Assembly: GCA_015852425.1 (NCBI GenBank)
Contig: JAAAIG010000520.1
Location: forward strand, 1-27,562
Length of the DNA: 27,562 nucleotides
Direction: 5' to 3'
From: Gryganskiella cystojenkinii
Lineage: Eukaryota > Mortierellomycota > Mortierellomycetes > Mortierellales > Mortierellaceae
The notes under the pieces are model-generated. The model worked only from the letters and a program-made list of their open reading frames with translations. It made no database searches and was not told the origin of the DNA. This document shows, piece after piece, positions 18,804-27,562 of the stretch. The first letter of the stretch is position 1; each line of letters starts with the position of its first letter. The position numbers and the translations under genes are program-made.

Positions 18804-20234
18804 TTACTCGAGACGCTTTCCGGACAAATAACGCTGGAACGATTCGTCCTCAAGTCTCTCACGTCGCTCTTCCTCCTCAGTTGCAAAGGCCTCCATATCG
18901 ACACCATCCGAATCCGAATCGTCTCTGTAAGAAGGTTCCCGATCGCTGTCTTCCTCTTCGTCCTCTTCATCCTCGTCAGCGTGGGCCTTTCCTTTGCCTT
19001 TGTGGCCGGCTCCAAACTTGACTTCCCTGCCCTTCTCATCCATGGCCATATCCTTCAACAGACGAGCCATCTGTTCCTCCTTCTCGGCTTCCTTCTTTTG
19101 ACGTCTCTCCTCCAAGACACGCTCGAGCTCGGGTTTGTAATCCTGATCGTACTCGACCACAGCCTCATCCACGGCCTTCAAGAAATCATCCATACCAGCA
19201 CCAGTAACCGCGCTAACACCGACGACCTTGAGATGCGCATAAAACTCGTCCAGGGCCAGACACATCGAAGTCATCAATGAGCTCATGTATGAGGAGTCCT
19301 TTCTCAAAGCTTCCTGGAAGGCCTCGAAATCCGTCATCCATTCGAGAGCGAAATCATGCGACTTGACATCAGTCTTGTTAAAGACCAAGATAAAAGGCAC
19401 TTTAGTCTTGTAGAGGATACTGCAGGCGTACAACATGTTGGACATGAACGTGGCAGGGGCGGCGGTGCGAGGGGTGTCGATGATGTAAGCGATCATGGTT
19501 GGGTAAGTGGCGGCAAGGGTGTCGGTGATGATGGATCCTGAAGCTGACCAGGTGAAAATCTCGATCTGTCCAGGGGTGTCCACCAGGATGTAACTATTTG
19601 AGATAGAAAAAAAAGGGCCATGATTATAGAGTAAGAACAAACAGAGTCATAGACCGATCAAGAAGAGCATTGAATAAGGCACAGGTTCCTTACTCCAAGG
19701 TGGGTGCACGCTTCTCCACGAATCCAAGAACCTGATCGAACTTTGTCGTGAACAAGTTCAGTGCTGTGAGAATTCCTCCGTTGGGTCCGAGGTTATATCT
19801 AACCGAGAGCCACAAAAAAAATTGTTAAAACGGTGAGTATTTCGTGGTAACTGCTAATTTTTCTTCCCGCAACATGAAGGACCACTCCCTCCAAGGAAAA
19901 GGAGAGATACGTACTGCTTCATGACCTCCTTGTAGTTGACAGTGTCTCTGATATCGATGTTGGCGGCAAAGGGAAGTTGTCCAACAGCCGGGTCCAAGTT
20001 GAGGATATATGGTGGTTGTTTCTTGGCGTGCAAATGCGCATTCAGACGCTAATGTCGTTACAAACAAAGACAGACGAAGGTGTCAGTTGCAAAGTAAGCG
20101 ATAGCAGCAGTCAACAAAAAAGTCGTTCTAAATACCTGCATGAACGTCGTTTTTCCTGAACCGGCCATTCCAATGCAGAGAATTACAGGAGGACGCTTCT
20201 CTCCAGGGGCGGGTGCTGTTGTGGGTGCTGACAT
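18804..20234 (-). CDS. GPN1: GPN-loop GTPase 1 (GPN1/Npa3/XAB1), 4 exons
   Basis: Exons on the minus strand: 20234-20136, 20048-19915, 19798-19694 and 19593-18804, all with GT-AG borders and matching phases, giving 375 residues (human GPN1 is about the same length). Motifs: P-loop GMAGSGKTT at 22-30; the signature GPN loop YNLGPNGG at 79-86; DTPGQIE at 118-124; NKTD at 185-188 for guanine recognition. The C-terminal third is charged and coiled-coil-like with an acidic stretch ([11 protein letters not shown]), as in the family. GPN1/Npa3 is an essential cytosolic GTPase that works with GPN2/GPN3 in assembly and nuclear import of RNA polymerase II; this is family knowledge. GPN2 and GPN3 are less likely because they lack such a long acidic tail and the [16 protein letters not shown] plus [18 protein letters not shown] segments fit GPN1. 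Introns are short (87, 116 and 100 bases). Confidence 0.97.
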
Positions 20235-20310
20235 TATATGTATGATATTTCCTAGTCTTGTTGCTGTGTCGTGATGTTCCTGCGAGGGAGAGTTGGATAT
20301 CTTCGACTGT

Positions 20311-20356
20311 GGATATAAGTAGTCGTGAAAAGAGAAAGAGAGAGAGAGAGAGAGAG
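20311..20356 (-). promoter_or_regulatory. TATA-like element and (CT)n tract upstream of GPN1
   Basis: On the minus strand a near-perfect CT repeat (GA on the plus strand, 20331-20356) is followed by ACTTATATCC at about 20320-20311, roughly 80 bases before the start codon at 20234. The TATA-like element may position the transcription start near 20280; inference from position. Confidence 0.4.
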
Positions 20357-20955
20357 TAATGGACAAAGAAACGCGAGTGCAAAGCAGAAACAGAGGGTGT
20401 GGTGCCAGCCTTTTTTATCTTCTCTCTGCTTCTGTGCTGCGCTTGAGAGAGAACTGAATCAACATACAAGCCACAACTGAGCAGTCACGTCGCATAATTT
20501 GGTGGCAACGATTTGTGCTCTTTGTGCGACGCTGCCTGCTTTGTCTGCTTTCTCTGCTTTGTCCACTTTGTCCGCATCGATGACTGAGATGAACAGTTAC
20601 CTACGCTTCAAAGTTGGCTCTGGATTTGATTAGCACTGGCAATTTATTTCAATTGCCCCGTGCTTACATTCAATTAAAGTGTCCAGCGACCCATCCCCTC
20701 CGATACAACCTTGACGGCTTTAATTTTGTTGTCTGGGCAGCCTTTGGCCCGCTGTTTTTTGTTTTAGAGTTTTCTGATGGCGCTCGGACTCAGAGGTGGT
20801 GGTCCCTTTCAAATTTGTCGTGTTTGTGGTCGTTCGTCGCGACGCGTTCATTTGTGTAGGAAGTGCTATCATAGCTTGCAATCTATTCGACTCGTAGCCT
20901 GCAAACTTGGTCTCTTCAGTCACAGCTACACAATGGATAAGGTCCCTTCATAAAC

Positions 20956-21060
20956 TATTTAAGGAACAGAGTTGTCTGCTGTGGGTTTGCATCTCTTCTT
21001 TTTCTTTTCTACCTCGTCTCTCTTCTTTAGTCTTTCTTTTCCTCCAATTTCAAGTCTGAG
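20956..21060 (+). promoter_or_regulatory. TATA-like box and CT-rich leader, probably of the zinc-finger gene
   Basis: TATTTAAG at 20956-20963 is followed about 30 bases later by a CT-rich tract (about 20992-21050). A donor-type site (AAG, then GTAAGC) at 21302 suggests that the message starts near 20990 and that a leader intron removes much of the 21.3-22.1 kb stretch. The acceptor for such an intron is not clear to me. Confidence 0.35.
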
Positions 21061-22088
21061 CGACACACACACACAGCATACTTGCAACTCCCAGGGAGAC
21101 CCTCTTTTCTGTTACTGTCCACACACCTTCGTACAGATCCTGAAGTTTCTACCTGTCTACAACTTCTGTTCCCTCTTTCCAGCTCTTTAATCCTCCTTAC
21201 TTCAATCAAGACGTAAACACGTCTAAGCCCTTTTGTCGTTCTATCTGTCTAAAGAGTCAGATTCGCTGACACCATCCTTTCAAGCGATTTACACAACCAA
21301 GGTAAGCAACGGCAAGTTATAAGCTTCCCAAAGGAAACTTGAGCATCCGAATCTATTCCACCTCCTGCGATCCAAGGCTCTAAGAGAACACAAGAGACGT
21401 GATGAGAGGATAGAGAGAAAGAGGAGTGAAGTTCGCGTTGATGTCATCTTGTGTTCGTGAATGGTTGATTCTTCACTTTTTGATCGATCTGGGCGCCAAC
21501 GGTTTGGAGAGGGAGGGAGGTTTGCTTTTTTATATTCGTTTCAGCAAGCTGGCTTGCTTGATTTCTGAAAAGCAAGAAAAGCAGAGAAAATTTACTTCGA
21601 GTTTTATAAAAAGCCTTCGCCAGTTTTTACATTTCTCTCCAACTTTCTTGGTCACTCTGCGACGTATCTTTACAGCTCCATCTCTTTCCAAGTTTTGCCT
21701 TTGGCTTGTGTGGTTCGAATCATTCTTATTATGTGAGTAAAATAATGAAGGCAGAATGTCCACGGTGGAACAACGAATAAGATAAAGTTCTTTCGTGGAA
21801 AGGGGTTTTTTTTGCATCAGAAAAGTACGGCTATCAAAGCCTTTTACCCCTTTCTTGTATCTACTGCTCGACTTTGTATTTCCTTTTCCGTGTATTGCTT
21901 ATGTGGCTCACGTGTACTCGGGGAGAAAAAAAAAGAATGCGAGCGACAGGGTGGGAGATCCACGCTGGTTTAAAAGACGCCTTGCAATTTTATTTTCACT
22001 TTCATCTTTCAATCTCGCGTAATCTTCTCACCATATATCTCTTCTTTTGTGCTTTCCTTCAACGCGTTAAAAAAACTTTTTGCAAAAA

Positions 22089-25000
22089 ATGGATCCTCTT
22101 TCAAACAACTTGCCTAATCTCGAACTCGACAAACTCACTAAACTCCTGGGTCTGGGTAATCGTGACTCTCAAGGCTTTCTTGATATATACAGCCCTTCAG
22201 TCACAGAGACATCGACAGCAATCCCATCAGAACCAACATTGTAAGAAAAATTCACAAGAACGGAAACGGGCAATACAAAAGAGGAGCGAGTCTCGTCGCG
22301 AAAATCGCCTCTCCGGAAGAAACGCGTCCCCCCCCTTTTTTTTTGATCAGAGTATGCCACACAAAAAAAAAGTCAATCTCAGATTCGCTGACATCTTTTC
22401 TGCTTGTCCTCTTCATTTCCTCTACTTCCCTTTGTCATCCGCACGCAAATACCCACAGTACCACCTACACCTCCAACATGAGTCCTTCCGAGAACAGCGT
22501 CCTGATCGCCGTGGACACCACTCCTGGGTCACCGCCGACTCGTGAGTCGACTGTGGACGGCGTCACCACGGCCAGTATCTCCACTTTCACTACTTCGACC
22601 ACCACTACCGAGTCTCAGGCCCTTTTGGTCTTGACTGCTCCTTTAAGTCCCGCCGATATCGAAAAAATGACGCAAGAGTCCCCCTCGATCTTGATGAACA
22701 TGAGTACCTCAGCTCCGTCGCTGATGCCCACTATCATATCGCTCTCTGTGGGCGCACCCTACCCCCTTGCGTCACCTGGTGTGAGCTTTGCCTCCGCTTC
22801 AACCCTTGACCATCAAGCTCATGCTGAGTCTTCTTTGTTGTCCCACAGTGCTGGTCACGGTGTGGATTACCATCGCCAGCATCACTACACGGCCAGGAAC
22901 ACAGCCACGGCCGGGTTCCATCCCCAAACCCCTGCAGCTGTTTTGTACGCTCATCAACATGGGTTTCCACAAATTCAGCCAAATGTGCAACCGATGCAAC
23001 AGTCTTTCTCCACCTCGCCTCAGCCCTTCACGGCCCATCACCAACAAGTTCCACAAGGTCAAGGGCCGGGTCCGGTCGCTCTTTCGCAGCAAAAGTTTCA
23101 AGAGCAACAGGCGGCTTACCGCTTCCTTCTGGAACATCGGCGACAGCAGCAGCAGCATCAACTTGAGCTTGCTCAGAAACAACATCAGAGTCAAAATATT
23201 GTGGTCAATCAGTTGACGATCAGTGAAGGCTACGCTCTTTCCCAGTCGAACACTATAATGAATGGAACATCCACATCTCCTGTTCATGCACACTCGCATC
23301 CAAGCTCTGGTCCAGTACAACTGTCCCCTCGACAACAGCAACAGCAGTCCATGTCCCCAAACCTGAGTCTTCAACACCAACGACAGATCGTCTTTGCAGC
23401 ACAGCAAAATCATCAGGTGGAGATGCTTAAGCAAAATCAGCATCAAAATCAGCAGCTTCAGCAGACCTCGTCAATGCCGATGCCGATGCCGATGCCGATG
23501 CCGATGTCGTTTTCTCCCTCCCCCGATCCTTGTTTCCCTTCCCCTCACCCACTCAATATGACATTGCCCCCTGTCTCTTCCGTATACTCGGATCCAAACA
23601 TGGGTATGACCCAACGACAACAATCAGTCATGATGCCAGCACTACCTTCCTCGTTCATCCAGAATCAGCCACACCCTCACCAACCTGCTCCAATTTATCA
23701 AATGAATCAGTTTGCTCAGCGGACCTTCTCGTCATGCCCAACGATGGTCAACATGGGTCCGATTTGCACATCTCAAGCCCCAAATGGTATGACGTTCCCC
23801 TTGCAGCAGCAACAGCGGTCATTCTCACAGCAACATGAGCCATATCCACTCCGTGCTCCAATTCAATATACGTCTATGTCTCCCCCAGTCTCGGCCGCGG
23901 CATCGCCGCAGCACTTTTCTTTGCACCAACAGTATTTTGATTCCGGAACCGGAACACCCTATCATGGTAATCCGTACCAGGATCATCAACAGTACCAGAA
24001 CCAGCTTGAACAACAGCAACAGGGCTGCTTTGGTCCTCTTTCGGCCCGAGCAGGATCCAGTGTTTTGGGAACACCGATCGGAATGATGACCAACAGCAAC
24101 AGTCTTTCCCCGAGTCAAATGATGGAGCAAGGAGGAAAAGAGATTCAGGTCTCAACAGAAACCACGACGCCGTTGTCGGTCCAGTTCATACAAACGTCTA
24201 TGAGACCCGAAGATCTCGCGGATCGTTTGAATCAAGTCAGGAGCGAAAAGGGTCTTTCTCCCTTCTCTCCTGCCACAGAGTCACCATCGGTGGTGGACAA
24301 AATTGATGATGAGGACGTGGATATGTCGGATGCTGAGGTGGTGAACGAGTCTCAAAAAGGGAAACCACCAGGAAAAGAGCAAGATGACGGAAACAGATCC
24401 GATCATAGCGCTGAAAGTAAGTGGGGCTGGTAGCACCTTTTGTGATGCAACAGCGTATGGTTCTGTGTGACCGCTAACACATAATTCTCATTATCTTGTT
24501 TCTGCTTCTATAGACAAAAACCGGAATGATGACGATGACAAGGGGGAGGACCGGCAGAAAATAAATGAGATGGAAATCGCAGATTCTGACGAAGAGAACG
24601 ACGACGAAGTCCTGACGCAAGTGACCGTCACATATAGTGGTATTCAAGACACCACAGCTATGGAGAGATCCGACTCTACTTCGTCGACCACATCACAGAT
24701 GACCTCCTCATCATCGCAAGAACTTTCTGCAAAGAACCTTGTTGGAAAACCAATTTATGGCAAGTTTTTTTTGTCAACCTATCGCTTTTTTAGACCCTTT
24801 TTCAACAAACCGTTTATGCTGACATCTTTTTGTTAATACCTTATTACCTTCTATAGGTGGAAAGACTGTCCCGAGAGGTACTCGGTGTAAGACAACCAAA
24901 CAACTTGCATCTCGATCTACTCAACAGTCGATGATGACATCTCCTTCTCGAGCACGCTCCAAAACGACCGCAGTCAATTCTCCAGCATCAACTTCGTCAT

Positions 25001-26442
25001 CTTCGCCAGTGACTCAAGGAGGCGGATCGATTGATGGATACTTTAAAACTCGTCAGCGAAAGCGCTCGACAGGGCAAGCGGACAACGTGGATGACGAGAG
25101 CTTGACTCGACCAACCGTCAGACAAAGTCGTAGACCGATTAAGGAACAAGATACGGAATCCGACGACGCTTCCGAGACGAGTGATGAAGGCGAGGTCTCT
25201 GATTACGGCGAGCAACAGCGAGCTGGCAGTCGCCGCCGTATTCAACAGAAACCAAAGGCTCCTGCTCCTCATACAAGATCTCTGGCTAGTCGACGCTCCT
25301 CTATAGCCACGACTGCCTCTATTAACAAGAATGGCCATATTAACAATCAAGGAGGACAACAGCTAGTCAACAAAGGCAGGGGAAATGCGGTTGTTGCCGT
25401 TCCTACCAAAGTCCAACCAACCAACAAGAGAAAAGCTTTGGCGATGGCAAAGGCAAAAACGACTGGAGCCTCTTCCTCTAGCAATACCGCAGATATCCCG
25501 GCCACACCCATTCTCCCGGACCTCCCGGACCTCCCCTCTGCGCCGGTTCCGTCTGTTACCCTGACCGGTGCTAATGGGAAGGGCAGTGTGGTCCCTCATC
25601 TCTTCCAGGAGTATGCCTCACAACTGCAGGAGCACGCTCTCAAGATTCACACTGCTGCCGCTACTCTTTACCATCAAGCCTCCGGTACTCCAGCGCCTTG
25701 GTCCAGTTACAATGGTGGTATCGGCACCACAACTAGTGGCCCTATACGTTGTACGTTCGAAGGTTGCCTTCGAACATTTGCTTCCCAAGGTCTTTTGAAA
25801 TCTCACGTGGTATCGCATGATAGCAACCGACCGTACTGGTGCGATGAATGTTCTTTGGACGGGCACACGCCTCGTCAGCCACTTCCACCTCTGATCCCAG
25901 GGATGCCCCCTGTAATCTTTGAGGTCAAACGGTACAAGCGCAACCACGACCTTTTGCGTCACAAGCGCGAGCAACATCCACCAAGAGAGGTCATGATCTC
26001 AAGAGCTAGGGAGCGAATCGATTCTAAAGAAAAGCGAAAGATGAAAAAGGAAAAGGAAACGGCCCAAGGCGAAGAGAAAAAACTGGAATACGCGACTCTG
26101 ACGGCCCAAGTGAAGATCGAAGGAGAGGAGAGGAGAAGGGAGGAGGCGATGTTGGCGGCCCGAGCGAAGTCTCAGGTCTTTACAGAGGCTCAGATCAAGA
26201 AAATGGAGACTCAACGGGAGAGGTTTTTGGGAAAAAGTGGCTCTGCTTCGTCGATTGGTGCTCGGAAGGTGGTGACGAAATCACTCTCAAAAACGACCAA
26301 GGCTACGCAGCCGAAGGTGTCGAATGGCAAGATGAAGAAGTCGCTCCAGCCCAAGCAGGCGAGGTCCGAGGACGAGGGGGACGATGAAGAAGAGTACGAG
26401 GACGACGCCATGCCTCTCCGTCGTAGGCGCAAAACCGCTTAA
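22089..26442 (+). CDS. Gln-rich C2H2 zinc-finger protein, probable transcription factor (4 exons)
   Basis: Exons: 22089-22240, 22459-24416, 24514-24759 and 24857-26442, 1313 residues if the short first exon is used. Without it the protein starts at the ATG at 22478 (1256 residues). Introns 1 and 2 are GT-AG; intron 3 is GC-AG. Residues up to about 700 are Ser/Thr/Pro/Gln-rich with poly-Gln patches and a Met-Pro repeat, typical of activation regions; an acidic section follows (ADSDEENDDE). Two zinc fingers sit at about 1084-1159. The first is classical, C-x4-C-x12-H-x3-H (CTFEGC...HVVSH). The second has its Cys pair (CDEC) about 36 residues before its His pair (HKREQH), so it carries a long insert rich in Pro. 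A basic/coiled stretch and an acidic-basic tail follow. Nuclear DNA binding is inferred; the DNA target is unknown. AATAAA lies at 26609. Confidence 0.85.
23474..23509 (+). repeat. Hexanucleotide repeat coding for Met-Pro
   Basis: Five exact ATGCCG units (23474-23503) and one ATGTCG unit, in frame, coding for alternating Met and Pro in the Gln-rich part of the zinc-finger protein. A length-variable site is likely. Confidence 0.9.
24760..24856 (+). other. GC-AG intron in the zinc-finger gene
   Basis: Donor TTATG then GCAAGT, acceptor CTATAG, 97 bases. Exon 3 ends with one extra base and exon 4 needs exactly this phase to enter the long frame with the fingers. The alternative GT four bases further (GTTTTT) gives the wrong phase and a poor donor. 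Confidence 0.75.
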
Positions 26443-26608
26443 AAATCGGACACGAGACAGGTCTGGAATTGGTTCTCTCGATATTTTGGTGTTTGCGAAC
26501 AGAGGAACGCTTGATCTTTTTTTATCTTTCTTAAGACCTCGTAGCCGTAGACTGCCGTGCGGTCCTTCTTTTTTCCACTGTTGCAACAAAAAAAAATCTT
26601 AGCGGAAT

Positions 26609-26614
26609 AATAAA
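26609..26614 (+). terminator. Poly(A) signal of the zinc-finger gene
   Basis: AATAAA followed by an A run, about 170 bases after the stop codon at 26442. Inferred from sequence and position. Confidence 0.5.
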
Positions 26615-27055
26615 AAAAAAGCCAATACCCATTGTCCTCGCATTGAACTCTGATGATATCCTCTATGAAGGAGGATGAGGCTATGAAGTGACATGGAAGT
26701 CCTTAGCCTTTCGCCCCTGACCGCGGCTGTTGTTGCTACCACGAAGAACGCGATAATAGGGTACTGGGATCTGGAAATAAATTTATCCAAATCAAGATAC
26801 ATACAAGGTGTTGGGTTAAACATGGAAGATCCAGAGGCACGCAAGCGCGTTCTCTATTTCTGCTAAAATGTCACTTTTTTTCTTTTTTTGGCAAGTGGGG
26901 AGGTTCAGTGCCACACTGCATCCCACAGCCCGATTTGTTGAACCCCCTTTATTTGAGTGCATCGGAGAAAATATAGCCTTGATCCTGAACAGGAAGGGAG
27001 GTTCATTGAAATAATCCTTGAAGCGTGTGCCATAGCCCAGGGACTTGAAATCGCA

Positions 27056-27061
27056 TATAAG
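27056..27061 (+). promoter_or_regulatory. TATA box of the secreted repeat-peptide gene
   Basis: CATATAAGTA context with TATAAG at 27056-27061, 145 bases before the ATG at 27201. A transcription start near 27085-27095 would give a leader of about 110 bases. A clear TATA box fits a strongly or conditionally expressed gene. Confidence 0.6.
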
Positions 27062-27130
27062 TACCCAGGCCCCCACGCCTACCAACAGCGATCATCATCA
27101 ACAACAACAAGTCAACTCCACAAACATTAG

Positions 27131-27158
27131 CAGCAACAGCAACAGCAACAGCAACAAC
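27131..27158 (+). repeat. CAGCAA repeat in the 5' leader
   Basis: Four CAGCAA units followed by CAAC, inside a longer CAA/CAG-rich and G-poor leader (27090-27180). Such unstructured CAA-rich leaders favour efficient translation; that effect here is inference. Confidence 0.75.
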
Positions 27159-27200
27159 CAGTTCATCAACAACAACAAAAAAAATCCTGCTATTTCCATT

Positions 27201-27562
27201 ATGAAGATTTCTTCTCTCCTCACCATTTCAGCGGTCTTGATCGCCAGTTCCTCTGTCTTGCAAACCACGGCTGCGCCAGCTTCTGCGACCGAGTATTCAG
27301 CCGTTATCGTCCCTAAGCCTGTCGGTCCCAGTGGACCTGAGCATATCCCTGCCCCCCCAAAGAAGCGCGATGATCATCCTGGTCGCGGAAATTCACCTCG
27401 ACACCGTGGTGGCAGACACGGTCACGGAAAGAGAGACGATCATCCTGGCTCTGAACGATCACCTGAACACCGTGGTGGCAGACACGGTCACGGAAAGAGA
27501 GACGATAATCCTGCTCCCGAAGATTCACCTGAACACCGTGGTGGCAGACACGGTCACGGAAA
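27201..27562 (+). CDS. Secreted Kex2-type repeat-peptide precursor, 5' part (cut by window edge)
   Basis: ATG at 27201 opens a frame of 120 codons running off the right edge. Residues 1-24 are a classical signal peptide (Lys, then a hydrophobic core, cleavage likely near TTA-AP). A pro-region of about 30 Pro-rich residues ends in Lys-Lys-Arg at 54-56. Then follow 22-residue tandem units at 57-78, 79-100 and 101 onwards. Each starts with Asp-Asp, has a variable middle (GRGNSPR, GSERSPE, APEDSPE) and a constant end HRGGRHGHGKR. The Lys-Arg at each border is the cleavage site of the Golgi protease Kex2, so the product would be several 20-residue His/Gly/Arg-rich peptides. This is the layout of fungal Kex2-processed repeat proteins and pheromone or RiPP precursors. 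There are no Cys or aromatic residues in the visible units, which argues against a dikaritin-type cyclic peptide. Function unknown. Confidence 0.85.
   Translation, partial: MKISSLLTISAVLIASSSVLQTTAAPASATEYSAVIVPKPVGPSGPEHIPAPPKKRDDHPGRGNSPRHRGGRHGHGKRDDHPGSERSPEHRGGRHGHGKRDDNPAPEDSPEHRGGRHGHG
27369..27562 (+). repeat. 66-bp in-frame tandem repeat
   Basis: Units 27369-27434, 27435-27500 and 27501 to the window end. The 3' part of each unit (coding HRGGRHGHGKR) is identical in DNA apart from unit borders, while the middle varies, so recent duplication or gene conversion is likely. The array may continue beyond the window. Confidence 0.92.

Larger units (their letters stand above)
20235..22088. 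other. Divergent upstream region of GPN1 and the zinc-finger gene
   Basis: Holds the GPN1 promoter elements (20311-20356), an imperfect repeat of CTTTGTC-like units at 20535-20575, a TATA-like box with a CT-rich leader (20956-21060), a possible leader donor at 21302 (CCAAG, then GTAAGC), and a 15-bp palindromic-type motif at 21257-21271. Plus-strand frames at 20614-20859 and 21426-21740 are hydrophobic chance-like frames without domain. No RNA gene recognised. Confidence 0.5.
26443..27200. other. Intergenic region before the repeat-peptide gene
   Basis: 3' flank of the zinc-finger gene and promoter of the secreted repeat-protein gene. Contains a poly(A)-type signal at 26609-26614, several A or T runs, a TATA box at 27056 and a CAA/CAG-rich leader. 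The minus-strand frames at 26599-26844 and 26816-27085 show no domain. Confidence 0.5.

Noticed and set aside
20614..21740. Plus-strand frames of 81 and 104 codons upstream of the zinc-finger gene
   Set aside because: Hydrophobic T-rich frames without domain; more likely leader or intron sequence.
27090..27180. CAA/CAG repeats as part of a poly-Gln protein
   Set aside because: They lie between the TATA box and the ATG of the signal-peptide frame and have no upstream ATG in frame, so they are best read as leader sequence.
27313..27528. Minus-strand repeat frame at the right edge
   Set aside because: Shadow of the 66-bp repeat; the plus strand has the signal peptide, TATA box and phased Lys-Arg sites.

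Overview
The window looks like nuclear DNA from a filamentous fungus, most likely an early-diverging one (Mucoromycota, perhaps a Mortierella-type organism; this placement is inference from gene style, not a database hit). The evidence is: GT-AG introns of about 85-370 bp in most genes, two GC-AG introns, CT-rich leaders in front of many start codons, long Ser/Gln/Asn/acidic low-complexity tracts, and fungal families such as a Spt23/Mga2-type IPT-ankyrin factor. I see no bacterial-style operons, CRISPR array, rRNA, tRNA or intact transposon.

Layout, left to right: (1) the 5' end of an unrecognised gene running off the left edge on the minus strand (1-229); (2) a four-exon TMEM41/VTT-domain ER membrane protein gene (699-2793, minus); (3) a three-exon RING-H2 protein with two transmembrane helices (3262-5318, minus); (4) a 1.4 kb divergent intergenic region with an exon-like fragment on the minus strand; (5) an intronless F-box/leucine-rich protein (6704-8914, plus), convergent with (6) a three-exon Spt23/Mga2-like transcription factor whose first intron is GC-AG (9243-12677, minus); (7) an intronless Golgi-type O-fucosyltransferase-like protein with a very acidic stem (13251-16172, minus); (8) a 1.6 kb gene-free stretch with a 16-bp minisatellite; (9) a small single-pass membrane protein (17797-18447, minus); (10) the GPN1/Npa3 GTPase in four exons (18804-20234, minus); (11) a 1.85 kb upstream region; (12) a four-exon Gln-rich C2H2 zinc-finger protein, whose first coding exon is short and easily missed and whose last intron is GC-AG (22089-26442, plus); (13) at the right edge, the start of a secreted, Kex2-type repeat-peptide precursor (27201 to the end, plus).

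Most genes are housekeeping or regulatory and do not form an obvious pathway or cluster. TMEM41 (ER lipid scrambling/autophagy), the membrane RING protein (ubiquitin ligase) and the Spt23/Mga2-like factor (an ER-anchored, ubiquitin-processed membrane-lipid sensor in yeast) could touch the same ER-lipid theme, but adjacency alone does not show this.

The most interesting item is the right-edge gene. It has a signal peptide, a short pro-region, then perfectly phased 22-residue His/Gly-rich repeats, each bounded by Lys-Arg. Two of the three visible repeats would start Asp-Asp-His after Kex2 cleavage, which is an amino-terminal Cu/Ni-binding (ATCUN) motif, and each ends Gly-Lys-Arg. The other notable points are the hidden first exon of the zinc-finger gene, the two GC-AG introns fixed by reading phase, and the apparent loss of the membrane anchor in the Spt23/Mga2-like protein.
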